Positions 26,231 to 34,219 of a DNA stretch of 64,000 nucleotides are shown in pieces. Positions within the stretch are counted from its first letter, which is position 1; each line of letters begins with the position of its first letter. Source of the DNA: Maribacter huludaoensis (GTDB taxonomy: Bacteria; Bacteroidota; Bacteroidia; Flavobacteriales; Flavobacteriaceae). The notes beneath the pieces were generated by a model, which had not been told where the DNA came from, made no database searches, and was given only the letters and a program-made list of their open reading frames with translations. Made by a program: the position numbers and the translations under genes. The stretch spans positions 825,376-889,375 of the forward strand of contig NZ_JARKMS010000002.1 in the NCBI RefSeq assembly GCF_029350945.1, in the 5' to 3' direction.

Positions 26231-26301
26231 TTGTTATTTATAGATAAAATTATTGACGATATGAAGAAGTGGGATAGGTTGATTATCTTAAATCATAGAA
26301 T

Positions 26302-26335
26302 AATCGTTAGAAAAAAGAGTGATTATCTAACGATT
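26302..26335 (-). terminator. Hairpin downstream of crcB
   Basis: AATCGTTAGA / TCTAACGATT is a perfect 10-bp inverted repeat with a 14-nt loop, 67 nt after the crcB stop. No T-run follows the stem in the crcB direction, so terminator activity is uncertain. Confidence 0.4.
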
Positions 26336-26402
26336 GTTTAATAAAACGGCAAATACCTAAAAAAATGTATAAAAATAAAATAGTACCTAATGAATGTTAG
26401 TT

Positions 26403-26774
26403 CTATAACATTTTACAGATCCACAACCCAAATGATATGGCCAATATACCTACGGCGACACTTGATCCCATGTAAAATGATGTTTGTAGCAAAGAAGATT
26501 CTTTAAATAGTATATTACTTTCTAGTGCGAATGTAGAGAAAGTGGTAAAGCCTCCGCAGAAACCGGTGGCTAATAATAAAGTTTGATTTTCTGAAATGTA
26601 ATTGTTCTTGAGGGAGAGTCCTATTAGTATACCTATTAGTAAGCAGCCAATTATATTGACCAAAAATGTACCTAAGTAGAAATTTGAATAGTAGGCGTTT
26701 AGGTTCTTGGATATATAGTATCTTAAAATACTACCAAAACCGCCGCCTAAAAAAACCAGTATTAATTGTTTCAT
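26403..26774 (-). CDS. crcB: Fluoride-specific ion channel (CrcB/Fluc)
   Basis: Dual-topology fluoride exporter of four helices. The 123-residue length is typical. Family motifs: FLGGGFGSILRYYIS (about 8-22), FLVNIIGCLLIG (about 37-48, with the conserved Asn) and GFCGGFTTFSTFALE (about 71-85), which contains the Phe and Ser/Thr that line the pore and the central Na+ site. It lies 18 nt downstream of a 59-codon membrane-protein gene on the same strand. I found no fluoride riboswitch in the right orientation. Confidence 0.93.
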   Translation of the reverse strand: MKQLILVFLGGGFGSILRYYISKNLNAYYSNFYLGTFLVNIIGCLLIGILIGLSLKNNYISENQTLLLATGFCGGFTTFSTFALESNILFKESSLLQTSFYMGSSVAVGILAISFGLWICKML

Positions 26775-26792
26775 ACCTTATAAAGGTATAAA

Positions 26793-26972
26793 CTAAACTG
26801 CTTTCTTGTAACTTGTGGTAAGTAAATCTAACGGGTAGATTACAGATGTTGGTTGTTTGGCTGATTTCTGGGAAGGTGTTTTGGCCTTTTGAGAAACACT
26901 GATCAAACTTACTACCACCAAGGCGATGTTAATGCCTACTAATACTGAAAAAATTGTAAGAAATGTCATCAT
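26793..26972 (-). CDS. 59-aa single-pass membrane protein
   Basis: This short gene, starting ATGATG at 26972 and ending TAG at 26793, encodes a 59-residue protein. Its N-terminus, MMTFLTIFSVLVGINIALVV, is one transmembrane helix; a basic, polar tail follows (SQKAKTPSQKSAKQP). Support: a TAATTTTG -7 box at 27002-27009 on the same strand, position just upstream of crcB, and clear similarity of the N-terminus to a second microprotein at 42780-42866 (MTTFLTVFLILMAVNVILLL). The shared pattern is M-T-x-F-L-T-[IV]-F-x-x-L-[VM]-[GA]-[IV]-N-[IV]. Function unknown. Confidence 0.6.
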   Translation of the reverse strand: MMTFLTIFSVLVGINIALVVVSLISVSQKAKTPSQKSAKQPTSVIYPLDLLTTSYKKAV

Positions 26973-27001
26973 AATTTATTACATCTTATAGATGAATAAC
27001 G

Positions 27002-27009
27002 CAAAATTA
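27002..27009 (-). promoter_or_regulatory. Candidate -7 element for the 59-aa gene and crcB
   Basis: The minus strand reads TAATTTTG, 29 nt upstream of the ATG at 26972. Confidence 0.4.
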
Positions 27010-27089
27010 CGGTATTTGGTATATATAACGGCGTTTATTACCGTTTTGTTGTGAAAACGATAATTTTTGTGGTGTAGGAAAAAATTTAA

Positions 27090-27278
27090 CTATTCTTTTA
27101 GGAAAAACTTGATAAATAATAGTAGAATTAAGAATAGTGTAAAGAAAACACCTATCCATTTTACACCTTTAAAATTCTTTTGATGTAATTTAAGGTCCTT
27201 TTTATATGAAATAACAATTATTATGGCAAAAACTACAGCAAATGCTATTGCAAAAATGATTTGTCCGGTGCTGAACAT
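27090..27278 (-). CDS. Small two-helix membrane protein
   Basis: A 62-residue protein with two hydrophobic helices (about 6-24 and 42-59) joined by a basic loop, KKDLKLHQKNFKGVKW. I do not recognise a named family. It looks genuine from its ATG, membrane topology with positive-inside loop and location between genes on its own strand. It starts 45 nt from the divergent MazG-like gene. No function is indicated. Confidence 0.65.
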   Translation of the reverse strand: MFSTGQIIFAIAFAVVFAIIIVISYKKDLKLHQKNFKGVKWIGVFFTLFLILLLFIKFFLKE

Positions 27279-27323
27279 ATTTTATATTTTTACGCAAAGC
27301 TAACCGAAAACAATATAATAAGG

Positions 27324-27710
27324 ATGAAAAATAAAATCAAAGCGGTAGAACAGTTTCATAATTCTTTTGGTCTTGGCGTTTCAGAGCAAATGATCGCAGA
27401 TTTAGGAGAGGCAAAGAATACTTTACGTTTTAATTTGATGGATGAAGAAAACCAAGAGTATTTGGAGGCTGCTATGAATAATGATATGGTGGAAGTGGCA
27501 GATGCTTTGGGTGATATGTTATACATATTATGTGGAACTATATTAGAACACGGTATGCAGCATAAAATTGAAGAGGTGTTCAATGAAATTCAAAGAAGTA
27601 ATATGAGCAAACTTGGTGGTGACGGTAAACCAATTTATAGAGAAGATGGAAAGGTGCTTAAAGGACCCAATTACTCCAAGCCAAATATTGCGGCTATTTT
27701 AGATAAATAA
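27324..27710 (+). CDS. MazG-like nucleotide pyrophosphohydrolase
   Basis: A 128-residue all-alpha NTP-pyrophosphatase-like protein. I start at ATG 27324 (MKNKIKAVEQFHNSFGLGVS); the longer frame from 27261 would overlap the divergent small gene. The metal-binding helices show NQEYLEAAMNNDMVEVADAL (about 41-60; E-x-x-E and E-x-x-D pattern) followed by GDMLYILCGTILEHG. The C-terminal SKLGGDGKPIYREDGKVLKG is typical of phosphoribosyl-ATP-pyrophosphohydrolase-like members such as phage and Bacteroidetes PRA-PH-like proteins. It probably cleans up non-canonical nucleotides; the exact substrate is unknown. Confidence 0.82.
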   Translation: MKNKIKAVEQFHNSFGLGVSEQMIADLGEAKNTLRFNLMDEENQEYLEAAMNNDMVEVADALGDMLYILCGTILEHGMQHKIEEVFNEIQRSNMSKLGGDGKPIYREDGKVLKGPNYSKPNIAAILDK

Positions 27711-27790
27711 AACACCTTGTGGCAAGCCCATAAGGAAATAAGTTTTTAAATAGGCAAGCCTCGGGGGAATTATACCCTTTTGCCGTGCCA

Positions 27791-27818
27791 ATAAAAAAAA
27801 AGGGGCTATATGCCCCCT
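27791..27818 (-). terminator. Intrinsic terminator of ilvE
   Basis: A GC-rich stem GGGGC / GCCCC extended by A-T pairs (27798-27806 and 27812-27820, with one bulged C) lies directly after the ilvE stop. A T-run follows on the minus strand (complement of 27792-27801). Confidence 0.8.
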
Positions 27819-27821
27819 TTT

Positions 27822-28892
27822 TTATGCTTTTACCTTATATCTCCATCCAAACTTATCTTCAGATTTGTTGTACTGAATATCGGTAATGATTTTCTTTAAT
27901 TGTTGTCCAAAACTATTTTCTAATTCTGGTAGGTCATAATCTGTGTCTCTATAGCCAAAACCGGCTATAGGAGAAATTACGGCTGCGGTACCGGCACCGA
28001 ACATTTCTTTTAATGAACCGTCTTTTGCGGCTTCAACAACTTCTTTTACCGTAATTTTTCTAACCTCCGTTTTAATACCTTGGTCTTTGGCGATATCTAA
28101 AATACTTTTTCTGGTAATACCATCCAGGATACGGTCACTGGTAGGTCCTGTTAATAGGGTGTCGTTTATTCTTATGAATATGTTCATGGCACCGGCCTCT
28201 TCAATAAACTCGTGGTTGGTGTCATCTGTCCATATTACTTGATTATATCCTTTTTCAACGGCTAGTTGCGTGGGGTAGAACTGACCGGCATAATTTCCAC
28301 CGGCTTTAGCATAACCAACACCACCATTGGCAGATCTAGAATATTTCTCTTCTATAAGTACTTTTACTTTGCCAGAAAAATAGGAGCCGGAAGGTGCACA
28401 AGCTATTATAAATGTGTACTCATTTGCTGGCGATGCATGAAATCCATTGCCAGAGGCGAACATAAATGGTCTAATATATAGAGAACTACCATCTTTGGTA
28501 GGTATAAAATCTTTGTCCAAATTTAAAAGTGTGATCAAACCTTCCATAAAGTAATCTTCAGGAATTTCTGGAATACACATTCTTTTGGCAGAAATATTAA
28601 AACGCTTATGATTTTCTAACGGCCTAAATAAATAGACATCGTCATTTTTATCCTTATAAGCTTTCATACCTTCAAAAATAGACTGTCCGTAATGAAAAAT
28701 CTTTGATGAAGGGTCTAATGTAATTGGTTGGTATGGTGTTATTTTAGGGGTTTCCCATGCACCGTTCTTATACTTGCATACCAACATATGGTCCGTAAAT
28801 ACTGAACCAAAGGCAAGATTATCGAAATCTACTTGGTCAATTTTTGACTTTTTTACCTTCTCTACTATAATATCTTTCGTTGCAATACTCAT
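27822..28892 (-). CDS. ilvE: Branched-chain amino acid aminotransferase
   Basis: PLP-dependent class IV transaminase, interconverting leucine, isoleucine and valine with their 2-oxo acids. The 356-residue length matches the longer BCAT type II form. PLP lysine lies in GVGYAKAGGNYAGQFYPTQL (about 194-213). FIEEAGAMNIFIRIN (about 232) and the C-terminal FGAGTAAVISPIAGFGY match the active-site loops. YFSGKVKVLIEEKYSRSANG precedes the lysine region. It is transcribed alone with its own terminator; no other ilv/leu gene is present. Confidence 0.96.
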   Translation of the reverse strand: MSIATKDIIVEKVKKSKIDQVDFDNLAFGSVFTDHMLVCKYKNGAWETPKITPYQPITLDPSSKIFHYGQSIFEGMKAYKDKNDDVYLFRPLENHKRFNISAKRMCIPEIPEDYFMEGLITLLNLDKDFIPTKDGSSLYIRPFMFASGNGFHASPANEYTFIIACAPSGSYFSGKVKVLIEEKYSRSANGGVGYAKAGGNYAGQFYPTQLAVEKGYNQVIWTDDTNHEFIEEAGAMNIFIRINDTLLTGPTSDRILDGITRKSILDIAKDQGIKTEVRKITVKEVVEAAKDGSLKEMFGAGTAAVISPIAGFGYRDTDYDLPELENSFGQQLKKIITDIQYNKSEDKFGWRYKVKA

Positions 28893-29000
28893 GAAATATG
28901 TAACTTTAGTTGATTAAAATTAAACAAATATCCATACTAGCACTTCTTTTTTAGTTTTAAATTGATGAGTTTTGCAGGTATATCAACATTTTTAGGATTT

Positions 29001-29480
29001 ATGAAAGGATTTAACATATTACTTGCTTTTTTATTTGGGTTTTTTACGTGCCTCGCCCAACAAGAAGCTGAATTGGATGCAACTGAATTTTATGGAGAAA
29101 AGTTTAAAATCACTTCTTTAAGCGATAAAAGTGAAGTAATGTCACAATTTGCATCCCTACCGGTGTCAGATTCTTTAAAACTTCAATTTAAGACCAAGGT
29201 TAAAGAAGTTTGTAAGGTAAAGGGGTGTTGGATGATCGTTGAGTTGCCTGAAGGTGAACAGGCAATGGTTCGTTTTAAGGATTACGGTTTCTTTATGCCT
29301 GCCGATATTCTTGAAAAAGAAGTCGTTTTGAACGGAATGGCATTTGTTGAGGAAATGAGTGTTGGTGATCAACAACATTACGCCAAGGACGGTGGTAAAA
29401 CAGCAGAAGAAATAGCAAAAATAACAGCTCCTAAAAGAACTTATAGTTTTGAGGCAAGTGGAGTAATAGTTCCTAATTAA
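29001..29480 (+). CDS. DUF4920 exported protein
   Basis: A 159-residue exported protein. I start at ATG 29001 (MKGFNILLAFLFGFFTCLAQ), which gives a clean signal peptide; an in-frame ATG at 28962 adds 13 residues. The body shows the DUF4920 pattern: VKEVCKVKGCWMIVELPEGE (about 68-87) with a pair of cysteines, MVRFKDYGFFMPAD (about 90) and an ending GVIVPN. The CxxxGCW arrangement could bind metal, but the role is unknown. Its stop codon abuts the TTG start of mnmD, so the two are translationally linked. Confidence 0.8.
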   Translation: MKGFNILLAFLFGFFTCLAQQEAELDATEFYGEKFKITSLSDKSEVMSQFASLPVSDSLKLQFKTKVKEVCKVKGCWMIVELPEGEQAMVRFKDYGFFMPADILEKEVVLNGMAFVEEMSVGDQQHYAKDGGKTAEEIAKITAPKRTYSFEASGVIVPN

Positions 29481-30143
29481 TTGAAAAGAGAAATTATTAC
29501 CACGGGCGATGGTTCCAAGACCATTCAAATCATGGATTGGCAAGAGCAATACCATTCCAAACACGGCGCTATTCAAGAAGCTTACCACGTCTTTATTAAA
29601 TCTGGCTTGGATTTATTCAATGATCAAGAGTTGAATATTCTTGAAATAGGTTTTGGTACTGGTTTAAATGCTTTCATTACATTAATTGAATATGAAAAGC
29701 GAAACCTTCAAATTAAATACACTGGTGTAGAGGCATATCCTGTTTCTCCAGAAGAGCTTGAACAATTAAATTATCTAGAGGAATTAGAGTCCCTTTCAAG
29801 AAAAGATAATTTTGATCTAATGCACGCTTCGGCATGGGGTAAAGAAATAGAAATCACTTCAAATTTTCACCTTACAAAGCAGCAAAAGTTTTTTAAGGAT
29901 ATTGATGAAACTGACAGGTTTGATCTAATTTATTTTGATGCCTTCGGTGCACGTGTTCAGCCGGAATTATGGACCGTCAAAATTTTTCAAATTATGTTCA
30001 ATGCTATGAAAAGAGGAGGTGTTTTGGTTACTTATGCCGCTAAAGGTAGTGTTAGGCGTGCTATGCTAGAGGTTGGCTTTCTTGTGGAAAGATTACCTGG
30101 CCCGCCGGGCAAAAGAGAGATGTTGCGCGCCAAAAAACAATAG
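29481..30143 (+). CDS. mnmD: tRNA U34 methyltransferase (MnmD/MnmC methyltransferase domain only)
   Basis: SAM-dependent methyltransferase for the last step of mnm5(s2)U34 synthesis in tRNA. The 220-residue protein corresponds to the methyltransferase half of bifunctional MnmC, without the FAD oxidoreductase domain, as in other stand-alone MnmD proteins. SAM-binding motif ILEIGFGTGLNAFIT (about 53-67), DLIYFDAFGARVQPELW (about 148) and GGVLVTYAAKGSVRRAML (about 175) match the family. RLPGPPGKREMLRA at the C-terminus is a strong signature. The start is TTG 29481 directly after the preceding stop. Confidence 0.9.
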   Translation: MKREIITTGDGSKTIQIMDWQEQYHSKHGAIQEAYHVFIKSGLDLFNDQELNILEIGFGTGLNAFITLIEYEKRNLQIKYTGVEAYPVSPEELEQLNYLEELESLSRKDNFDLMHASAWGKEIEITSNFHLTKQQKFFKDIDETDRFDLIYFDAFGARVQPELWTVKIFQIMFNAMKRGGVLVTYAAKGSVRRAMLEVGFLVERLPGPPGKREMLRAKKQ

Positions 30144-30257
30144 TCTTTTTTTGTTTTAGAGAAACTTTAACAGGTTGTAGGTCAATAGCTTTGGCAACTA
30201 TGTTAAATCGGAATTAAATAGTATATGCAGAAGTATCAAAAAGTATACCTTTAGTCC

Positions 30258-31220
30258 ATGAAAGTATTGATAACAGGTGCAACAGGTTTAGTAGGTAGCG
30301 AGTTGGTGTCTCAATGCCATGATATAGGTTATACGGTAAACTACCTTACAACCCGTAAAAATAAAATTGTTTCAAAAGTTAATTACCAAGGCTTTTTTTG
30401 GGATCCAAGCAAAGGAGAGATAGATGCTAAATGTTTAGATGGTGTCTCTGTAATTATAAATTTAGCTGGGTCCAGTATTTCTAAGAGGTGGACAAGCAGT
30501 TATAAAAAAGAAATTGTTGATAGTAGGGTCAATTCTTTGGATTTATTGAAGAAAGCCTTACTTGAAAAAGAAAATCATTCCGTTACTTCTTTGGTTTCCG
30601 CTTCGGCAATAGGTATCTATCCAGATTCTTTTAGTAATTATTATACAGAAAATGAAGAGAAGGTAGATGATAGCTTTTTAGGGGAAGTAGTTAAAATATG
30701 GGAAAAGAAAATCAATGAATTTAAGGCGTTGGGTCTGTCTGTCGCAAAAGTCCGTATTGGTCTGGTTATGTCAAAAAACGGGGGTGCGTTGCCAGAAATG
30801 GCAAAACCCGTTAACTATTATGTAGGTGCCGCTTTTGGTTCCGGAGAGCAGTGGCAATCTTGGATTCATGTTGCTGATTTGGCAGCCATTTTTCTTCATA
30901 TAACTAAATACAGGTTAAAAGGTATATTTAATGGTGTTGCGCCTAACCCGGTTACCAATGTAAAATTGATTAAAGAAATAGCCAAAGTTTTGGATCGGCC
31001 ATTATTTCTGCCCAATGTTCCAAAATTTGTAATGTATACGGTACTTGGTAAAATGGCATATATATTATTTGCCAGTCAGCGTGTCAGCAGTAAGAAAATA
31101 GAAGAAGAAGGTTTTGTATTTCAATATGCCAATATTTGTCAAGCCCTTAGCGCTATTTATGATACGGATTCTGACTGTGTAGATACTAATAATAAGGTGA
31201 CAAAACAGTTTGTTTCGTGA
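30258..31220 (+). CDS. TIGR01777 family epimerase (YfcH-like)
   Basis: A 320-residue short-chain dehydrogenase/epimerase-like protein. The Rossmann start is MKVLITGATGLVGSELVSQC (1-20). VIINLAGSSISKRWTSSYKK (about 74-93) and VSASAIGIYP (about 114), followed by Y-x-x-x, are typical of the TIGR01777 family, as is LSVAKVRIGLVMSKNGGALPEM (about 160). SWIHVADLAAIFLH (about 199) and FNGVAPNPVTN also match. The family lacks a confirmed substrate; relatives influence cell division or act as sugar-nucleotide-like epimerases. It stands alone and ends at an intrinsic terminator. Confidence 0.87.
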   Translation: MKVLITGATGLVGSELVSQCHDIGYTVNYLTTRKNKIVSKVNYQGFFWDPSKGEIDAKCLDGVSVIINLAGSSISKRWTSSYKKEIVDSRVNSLDLLKKALLEKENHSVTSLVSASAIGIYPDSFSNYYTENEEKVDDSFLGEVVKIWEKKINEFKALGLSVAKVRIGLVMSKNGGALPEMAKPVNYYVGAAFGSGEQWQSWIHVADLAAIFLHITKYRLKGIFNGVAPNPVTNVKLIKEIAKVLDRPLFLPNVPKFVMYTVLGKMAYILFASQRVSSKKIEEEGFVFQYANICQALSAIYDTDSDCVDTNNKVTKQFVS

Positions 31221-31247
31221 AAACCGGTCAAAATATGAGATATGATT

Positions 31248-31273
31248 AATCCGCTATTTGGCGGATTTTTTTT
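31248..31273 (+). terminator. Intrinsic terminator of the TIGR01777 gene
   Basis: AATCCGC / GCGGATT (31248-31254, 31261-31267) is followed by a run of eight T. Confidence 0.85.
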
Positions 31274-31288
31274 AAACTTTTGTGACAT

Positions 31289-31321
31289 TTTGACATTTTT
31301 AAAGAATTGGCAGTACTTTTG
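31289..31321 (+). promoter_or_regulatory. Candidate promoter of grpE-dnaJ
   Basis: TTTG at 31289-31292, a 21-nt spacer and TACTTTTG at 31314-31321 match the Bacteroidetes housekeeping promoter; the grpE ATG lies 36 nt downstream of the -7 box. No CIRCE-like repeat is seen. Confidence 0.6.
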
Positions 31322-31357
31322 CCTGCTTTTAACCAGCGATTTAAATTACGATAAGTT

Positions 31358-31915
31358 ATGAGTGATAAAGAAAACACTTTGGATGATGAATTCTTGGATG
31401 ATGCGCTATTGGAAGGCGAAGAGCAAGAACAAAAGCTAGAGAATGAAGAGGGGGAAGAAGAAAAGTCAGTAGAAGAGACACTTAGTGAAGAGTTAGCAAA
31501 AGAAAAAGATAAGTTTTTAAGATTGTTTGCAGAATTTGAGAATTATAAAAGACGTACTTCTAAAGAACGTATGGAATTGTTCAAGACTGCAGGACAAGAG
31601 GTAATAGTTTCATTATTGCCTGTATTGGATGATTTTGACAGGGCAATGAAAGAACTGGCAAAGTCAGAGGATACAGAAGTATTTAAGGGAGTAGAGCTAA
31701 TTAATGTAAAGCTTAGGGAGACCCTTAAAGGCAAAGGTCTGGAATTGGTAGAGGCAAATGCCGGTGATGTATTCGATGCTGAAATACACGAGGCAATAAC
31801 TCAAATACCGGCTCCTGATAAAAAGATGAAAGGTAAAATTATCGATGTCATCGAAAAAGGATTTAAGTTGGGAGACCGTATTATCAGGCATCCAAAAGTA
31901 GTAGTAGGAAATTAA
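31358..31915 (+). CDS. grpE: GrpE nucleotide exchange factor
   Basis: Dimeric exchange factor that releases ADP from DnaK. The 185-residue protein has a very acidic N-terminal tail (about 1-45), a long coiled-coil and the family core FLRLFAEFENYKRRTSKERM (about 52-71), followed by the four-helix and beta-domain segments AGDVFDAEIHEAITQIPAPD (about 133) and GFKLGDRIIRHPKVVVGN at the end. dnaJ starts 9 nt later. dnaK is not in the window. Confidence 0.97.
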   Translation: MSDKENTLDDEFLDDALLEGEEQEQKLENEEGEEEKSVEETLSEELAKEKDKFLRLFAEFENYKRRTSKERMELFKTAGQEVIVSLLPVLDDFDRAMKELAKSEDTEVFKGVELINVKLRETLKGKGLELVEANAGDVFDAEIHEAITQIPAPDKKMKGKIIDVIEKGFKLGDRIIRHPKVVVGN

Positions 31916-31924
31916 AAGATTGGA

Positions 31925-33043
31925 ATGAAGGAAGATTATTATGAAGTATTGGGCATCAGTAAGAATGCAACTGCTGCAGAAATAAAGAAAGCATACCGTA
32001 AAAAAGCTTTGCAATATCACCCGGATAAAAATCCAGGAGATAGTTCTGCCGAAGAGAAATTTAAAAAATCTGCTGAAGCTTATGAAATCTTAAGCGATCC
32101 AGATAAGAAAGCTCGTTACGATCAGTTTGGTCATTCTGCCTTTGAAGGCGGCGGTGGCGGCGGTTTTGGCGGCGGTATGAATATGGATGATATCTTCAGT
32201 CAGTTCGGTGATATTTTCGGCGGCGGCTTTGGCGGCGGCGGCTTTGGTGGTTTTGGCGGTGGCGGTGGCCAGCGTAGGGTTAAGGGAAGCAATCTTCGTA
32301 TTAGGGTTTCTTTGACCTTGGAAGAAATTGCCAATGGCGTTGAGAAAAAGGTTAAGGTTAAAAGAAAAGTTCAGGCAGAAGGTGTAACCTACAAAACATG
32401 TTCTACTTGTAATGGTAGAGGTCAGGTAACAAAAGTTCAGAATACCATACTTGGTAGAATGCAAACTGCTGCGGTATGTAGTACTTGCGGTGGTAGTGGC
32501 CAGATTTTGGACCGTAAGCCTAACGATGCTGATGCGCAAGGTCTTAAAATTGCAGAAGAGACCGTTTCTATTAATATACCTGCCGGTGTAGAGGAAGGTA
32601 TGCAGTTAAAAGTATCGAACAAAGGTAACGATGCTCCAGGAAACGGAGTACCGGGAGATTTGCTGGTAGCCATAGAGGCACAAGAGCATAGTACTCTAAA
32701 AAGAGAGGGAGATAACCTTCACTATGATCTTTATATAAGTATTTCTGATGCTGTTTTGGGTACTTCTAAAGAAATAGACGCCGTTGGTGGTAAAGTTCGT
32801 ATTAAGTTAGAAGCTGGTATACAGTCCGGTAAAATATTAAGGCTTAGAGGTAAAGGTATTACCAGTTTAAATGGTTACGGTGCCGGTGATATATTGGTAC
32901 ATGTAAATGTTTGGACGCCCAAGGAGTTGAATAAAGAACAACGGGAGTTCTTTGAGAAAATGCAGGGCAATGATAACTTTGAGCCAAGACCGGAGAAATC
33001 GGACAAGTCATTTTTTGAGAAAGTAAAAGATATGTTCTCTTAA
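31925..33043 (+). CDS. dnaJ: Chaperone DnaJ with only two zinc-finger motifs
   Basis: Hsp40 co-chaperone that delivers clients to DnaK. The 372-residue protein has a J domain (1-70, with HPD in YHPDKNPGD), a glycine/phenylalanine-rich linker (about 75-115), a zinc region, two C-terminal beta domains and a dimerisation tail. Canonical DnaJ has four C-x-x-C-x-G-x-G motifs; here only CSTCNGRG (about 159) and CSTCGGSG (about 184) remain, which correspond to the second and third, so one zinc centre is predicted. The replacement spacer is [11 protein letters not shown]. This reduced form appears to be usual in Flavobacteriia. It is co-transcribed with grpE. Confidence 0.95.
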   Translation: MKEDYYEVLGISKNATAAEIKKAYRKKALQYHPDKNPGDSSAEEKFKKSAEAYEILSDPDKKARYDQFGHSAFEGGGGGGFGGGMNMDDIFSQFGDIFGGGFGGGGFGGFGGGGGQRRVKGSNLRIRVSLTLEEIANGVEKKVKVKRKVQAEGVTYKTCSTCNGRGQVTKVQNTILGRMQTAAVCSTCGGSGQILDRKPNDADAQGLKIAEETVSINIPAGVEEGMQLKVSNKGNDAPGNGVPGDLLVAIEAQEHSTLKREGDNLHYDLYISISDAVLGTSKEIDAVGGKVRIKLEAGIQSGKILRLRGKGITSLNGYGAGDILVHVNVWTPKELNKEQREFFEKMQGNDNFEPRPEKSDKSFFEKVKDMFS

Positions 33044-33050
33044 ATTCTAA

Positions 33051-33083
33051 TTGATTAGTTTTTAAATAAAAAACGTATATTTG
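33051..33083 (+). promoter_or_regulatory. Candidate promoter of a small RNA
   Basis: TTG at 33051-33053, a 22-nt spacer and TATATTTG at 33076-33083 form a good Bacteroidetes promoter just after the dnaJ stop, while the next gene starts about 200 nt away and has its own -7 box. Confidence 0.4.
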
Positions 33084-33086
33084 AGA

Positions 33087-33165
33087 TAATATTGGGCAAC
33101 CAATATTAATTTTCTTTTTCATAGCAATTTTTTTCCCATCCTTGATTTATCAAGGGTGGGTTTTG
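33087..33165 (+). ncRNA. Possible small RNA between dnaJ and the ABC operon
   Basis: Downstream of the promoter-like pair lies a perfect 9-bp hairpin, TAATATTGG / CCAATATTA, closed by a GCAA (GNRA) tetraloop (33087-33108). A pyrimidine-rich stretch follows, then a second hairpin with a T-run at 33135-33165. The whole would be an RNA of about 75-80 nt with no open reading frame. Alternatively it is only the 3' UTR of dnaJ with two hairpins. I see no similarity to a known RNA family. Confidence 0.3.
33135..33165 (+). terminator. Intrinsic terminator downstream of dnaJ
   Basis: CCCATCCTTG / CAAGGGTGGG (33135-33144, 33151-33160; one G-U pair) is followed by TTTTGCTTTTT. Confidence 0.85.
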
Positions 33166-33258
33166 CTTTTTATAACTTATTTGATTGATGGAATAGCGCT
33201 TTTAAAGTCCTGTTCTATAAAGGAATCATAAAGAGTGTAGCTAGTCGAAACATTTCAA

Positions 33259-33266
33259 TATCTTTG
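33259..33266 (+). promoter_or_regulatory. Candidate -7 element of the ABC-MscS operon
   Basis: TATCTTTG matches TAnnTTTG and ends 14 nt before the ATG at 33281. No matching -33 TTG is evident. Confidence 0.4.
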
Positions 33267-33280
33267 TAGAAATTGAGTAC

Positions 33281-34219
33281 ATGAGTCACATTTTGGTAGC
33301 TAGTGATGTCACCAAACAGTTTGGAAGCCATACGGCGTTGAAGAACGTTTCCCTTGAAATACCTAAGAATAGTATTTATGGATTGCTAGGTCCTAACGGG
33401 GCAGGTAAAACCACATTGATACGTATCATAAATCAAATTACTTTTCCCGATCAGGGAGCTGTCTATTTTGACGGTGAGCTGCTTAAATCAGAGCATATAG
33501 CGCAGATAGGTTACTTGCCAGAAGAACGTGGTCTGTACAAAAGCATGAAGGTAGGTGAGCAAGCTCTTTATCTTGCACAGTTAAAAGGCCTGTCCAAGGC
33601 AGAGGCAAGAAAGAGATTGAAATATTGGTTCGAAAGATTGGAGATCGGTGATTGGTGGAACAAGAAAATACAAGAGCTTTCTAAAGGAATGGCACAAAAA
33701 ATACAATTTGTGGTCACTGTACTTCACGAGCCTAAGTTGCTTATTTTTGATGAACCGTTTAGTGGTTTTGACCCAATAAATGCCAATATCATAAAGGAGC
33801 AGATTTTAAGTTTAAAGGAAAATGGAACTTCTATTATTTTTTCTACACATAGAATGGAGTCTGTTGAAGAATTGTGCGAATATATTGCATTGATTCATAA
33901 ATCTGAGAAGATATTGGACGGCAAATTATCGGATATTAAGAGAGCCTACAAGAATAATATTTTTGAAATTGGTTTAGAAACCGATAATCAACAAGGGCTA
34001 ATACATGAAATGGAAGATAAATTTCACATTATTTCGCAAGATTACGATAGTATTGAAAATCAGCTAAACCTTAGGGTACAACTACCTTCTAATCAATCTG
34101 GTGAAATTTTATCCTTTTTGGGTTCTAGGGCAAACGTAAATGGCTTCGTTGAAACTATACCGTCTGCCAACGATATATTTATTAGAACCATCCAAAATAA
34201 AAATATCGATAATGAATAA
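33281..34219 (+). CDS. ABC transporter ATP-binding protein (NatA-like)
   Basis: Cytoplasmic ATPase of an ABC-2 type exporter, 312 residues. Walker A GPNGAGKTTLIRI (about 37-49), signature LSKGMAQKIQF (about 135; K-G-M in place of G-G-Q, as in NatA relatives), Walker B KLLIFDEPFSGFDP (about 151-164) and the switch His in FSTHRMES. The last 80 residues form a DUF4162-like C-terminal domain. It overlaps the permease gene by 8 nt. The family exports Na+, lipids, antibiotics or other substrates; which applies here cannot be told. First gene of a five-gene operon. Confidence 0.93.
   Translation: MSHILVASDVTKQFGSHTALKNVSLEIPKNSIYGLLGPNGAGKTTLIRIINQITFPDQGAVYFDGELLKSEHIAQIGYLPEERGLYKSMKVGEQALYLAQLKGLSKAEARKRLKYWFERLEIGDWWNKKIQELSKGMAQKIQFVVTVLHEPKLLIFDEPFSGFDPINANIIKEQILSLKENGTSIIFSTHRMESVEELCEYIALIHKSEKILDGKLSDIKRAYKNNIFEIGLETDNQQGLIHEMEDKFHIISQDYDSIENQLNLRVQLPSNQSGEILSFLGSRANVNGFVETIPSANDIFIRTIQNKNIDNE

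Noticed and set aside
26922-26940. GGCGATG...GCC sequence like the start of a fluoride riboswitch near crcB
   Set aside because: It is on the plus strand while crcB is on the minus strand, it lies in the coding part of the 59-aa gene, and the downstream pseudoknot partners are not seen.
32090-32673. Open frames opposite dnaJ on the minus strand
   Set aside because: They are shadows of the Gly-rich dnaJ codons and have no promoter or recognisable domain.
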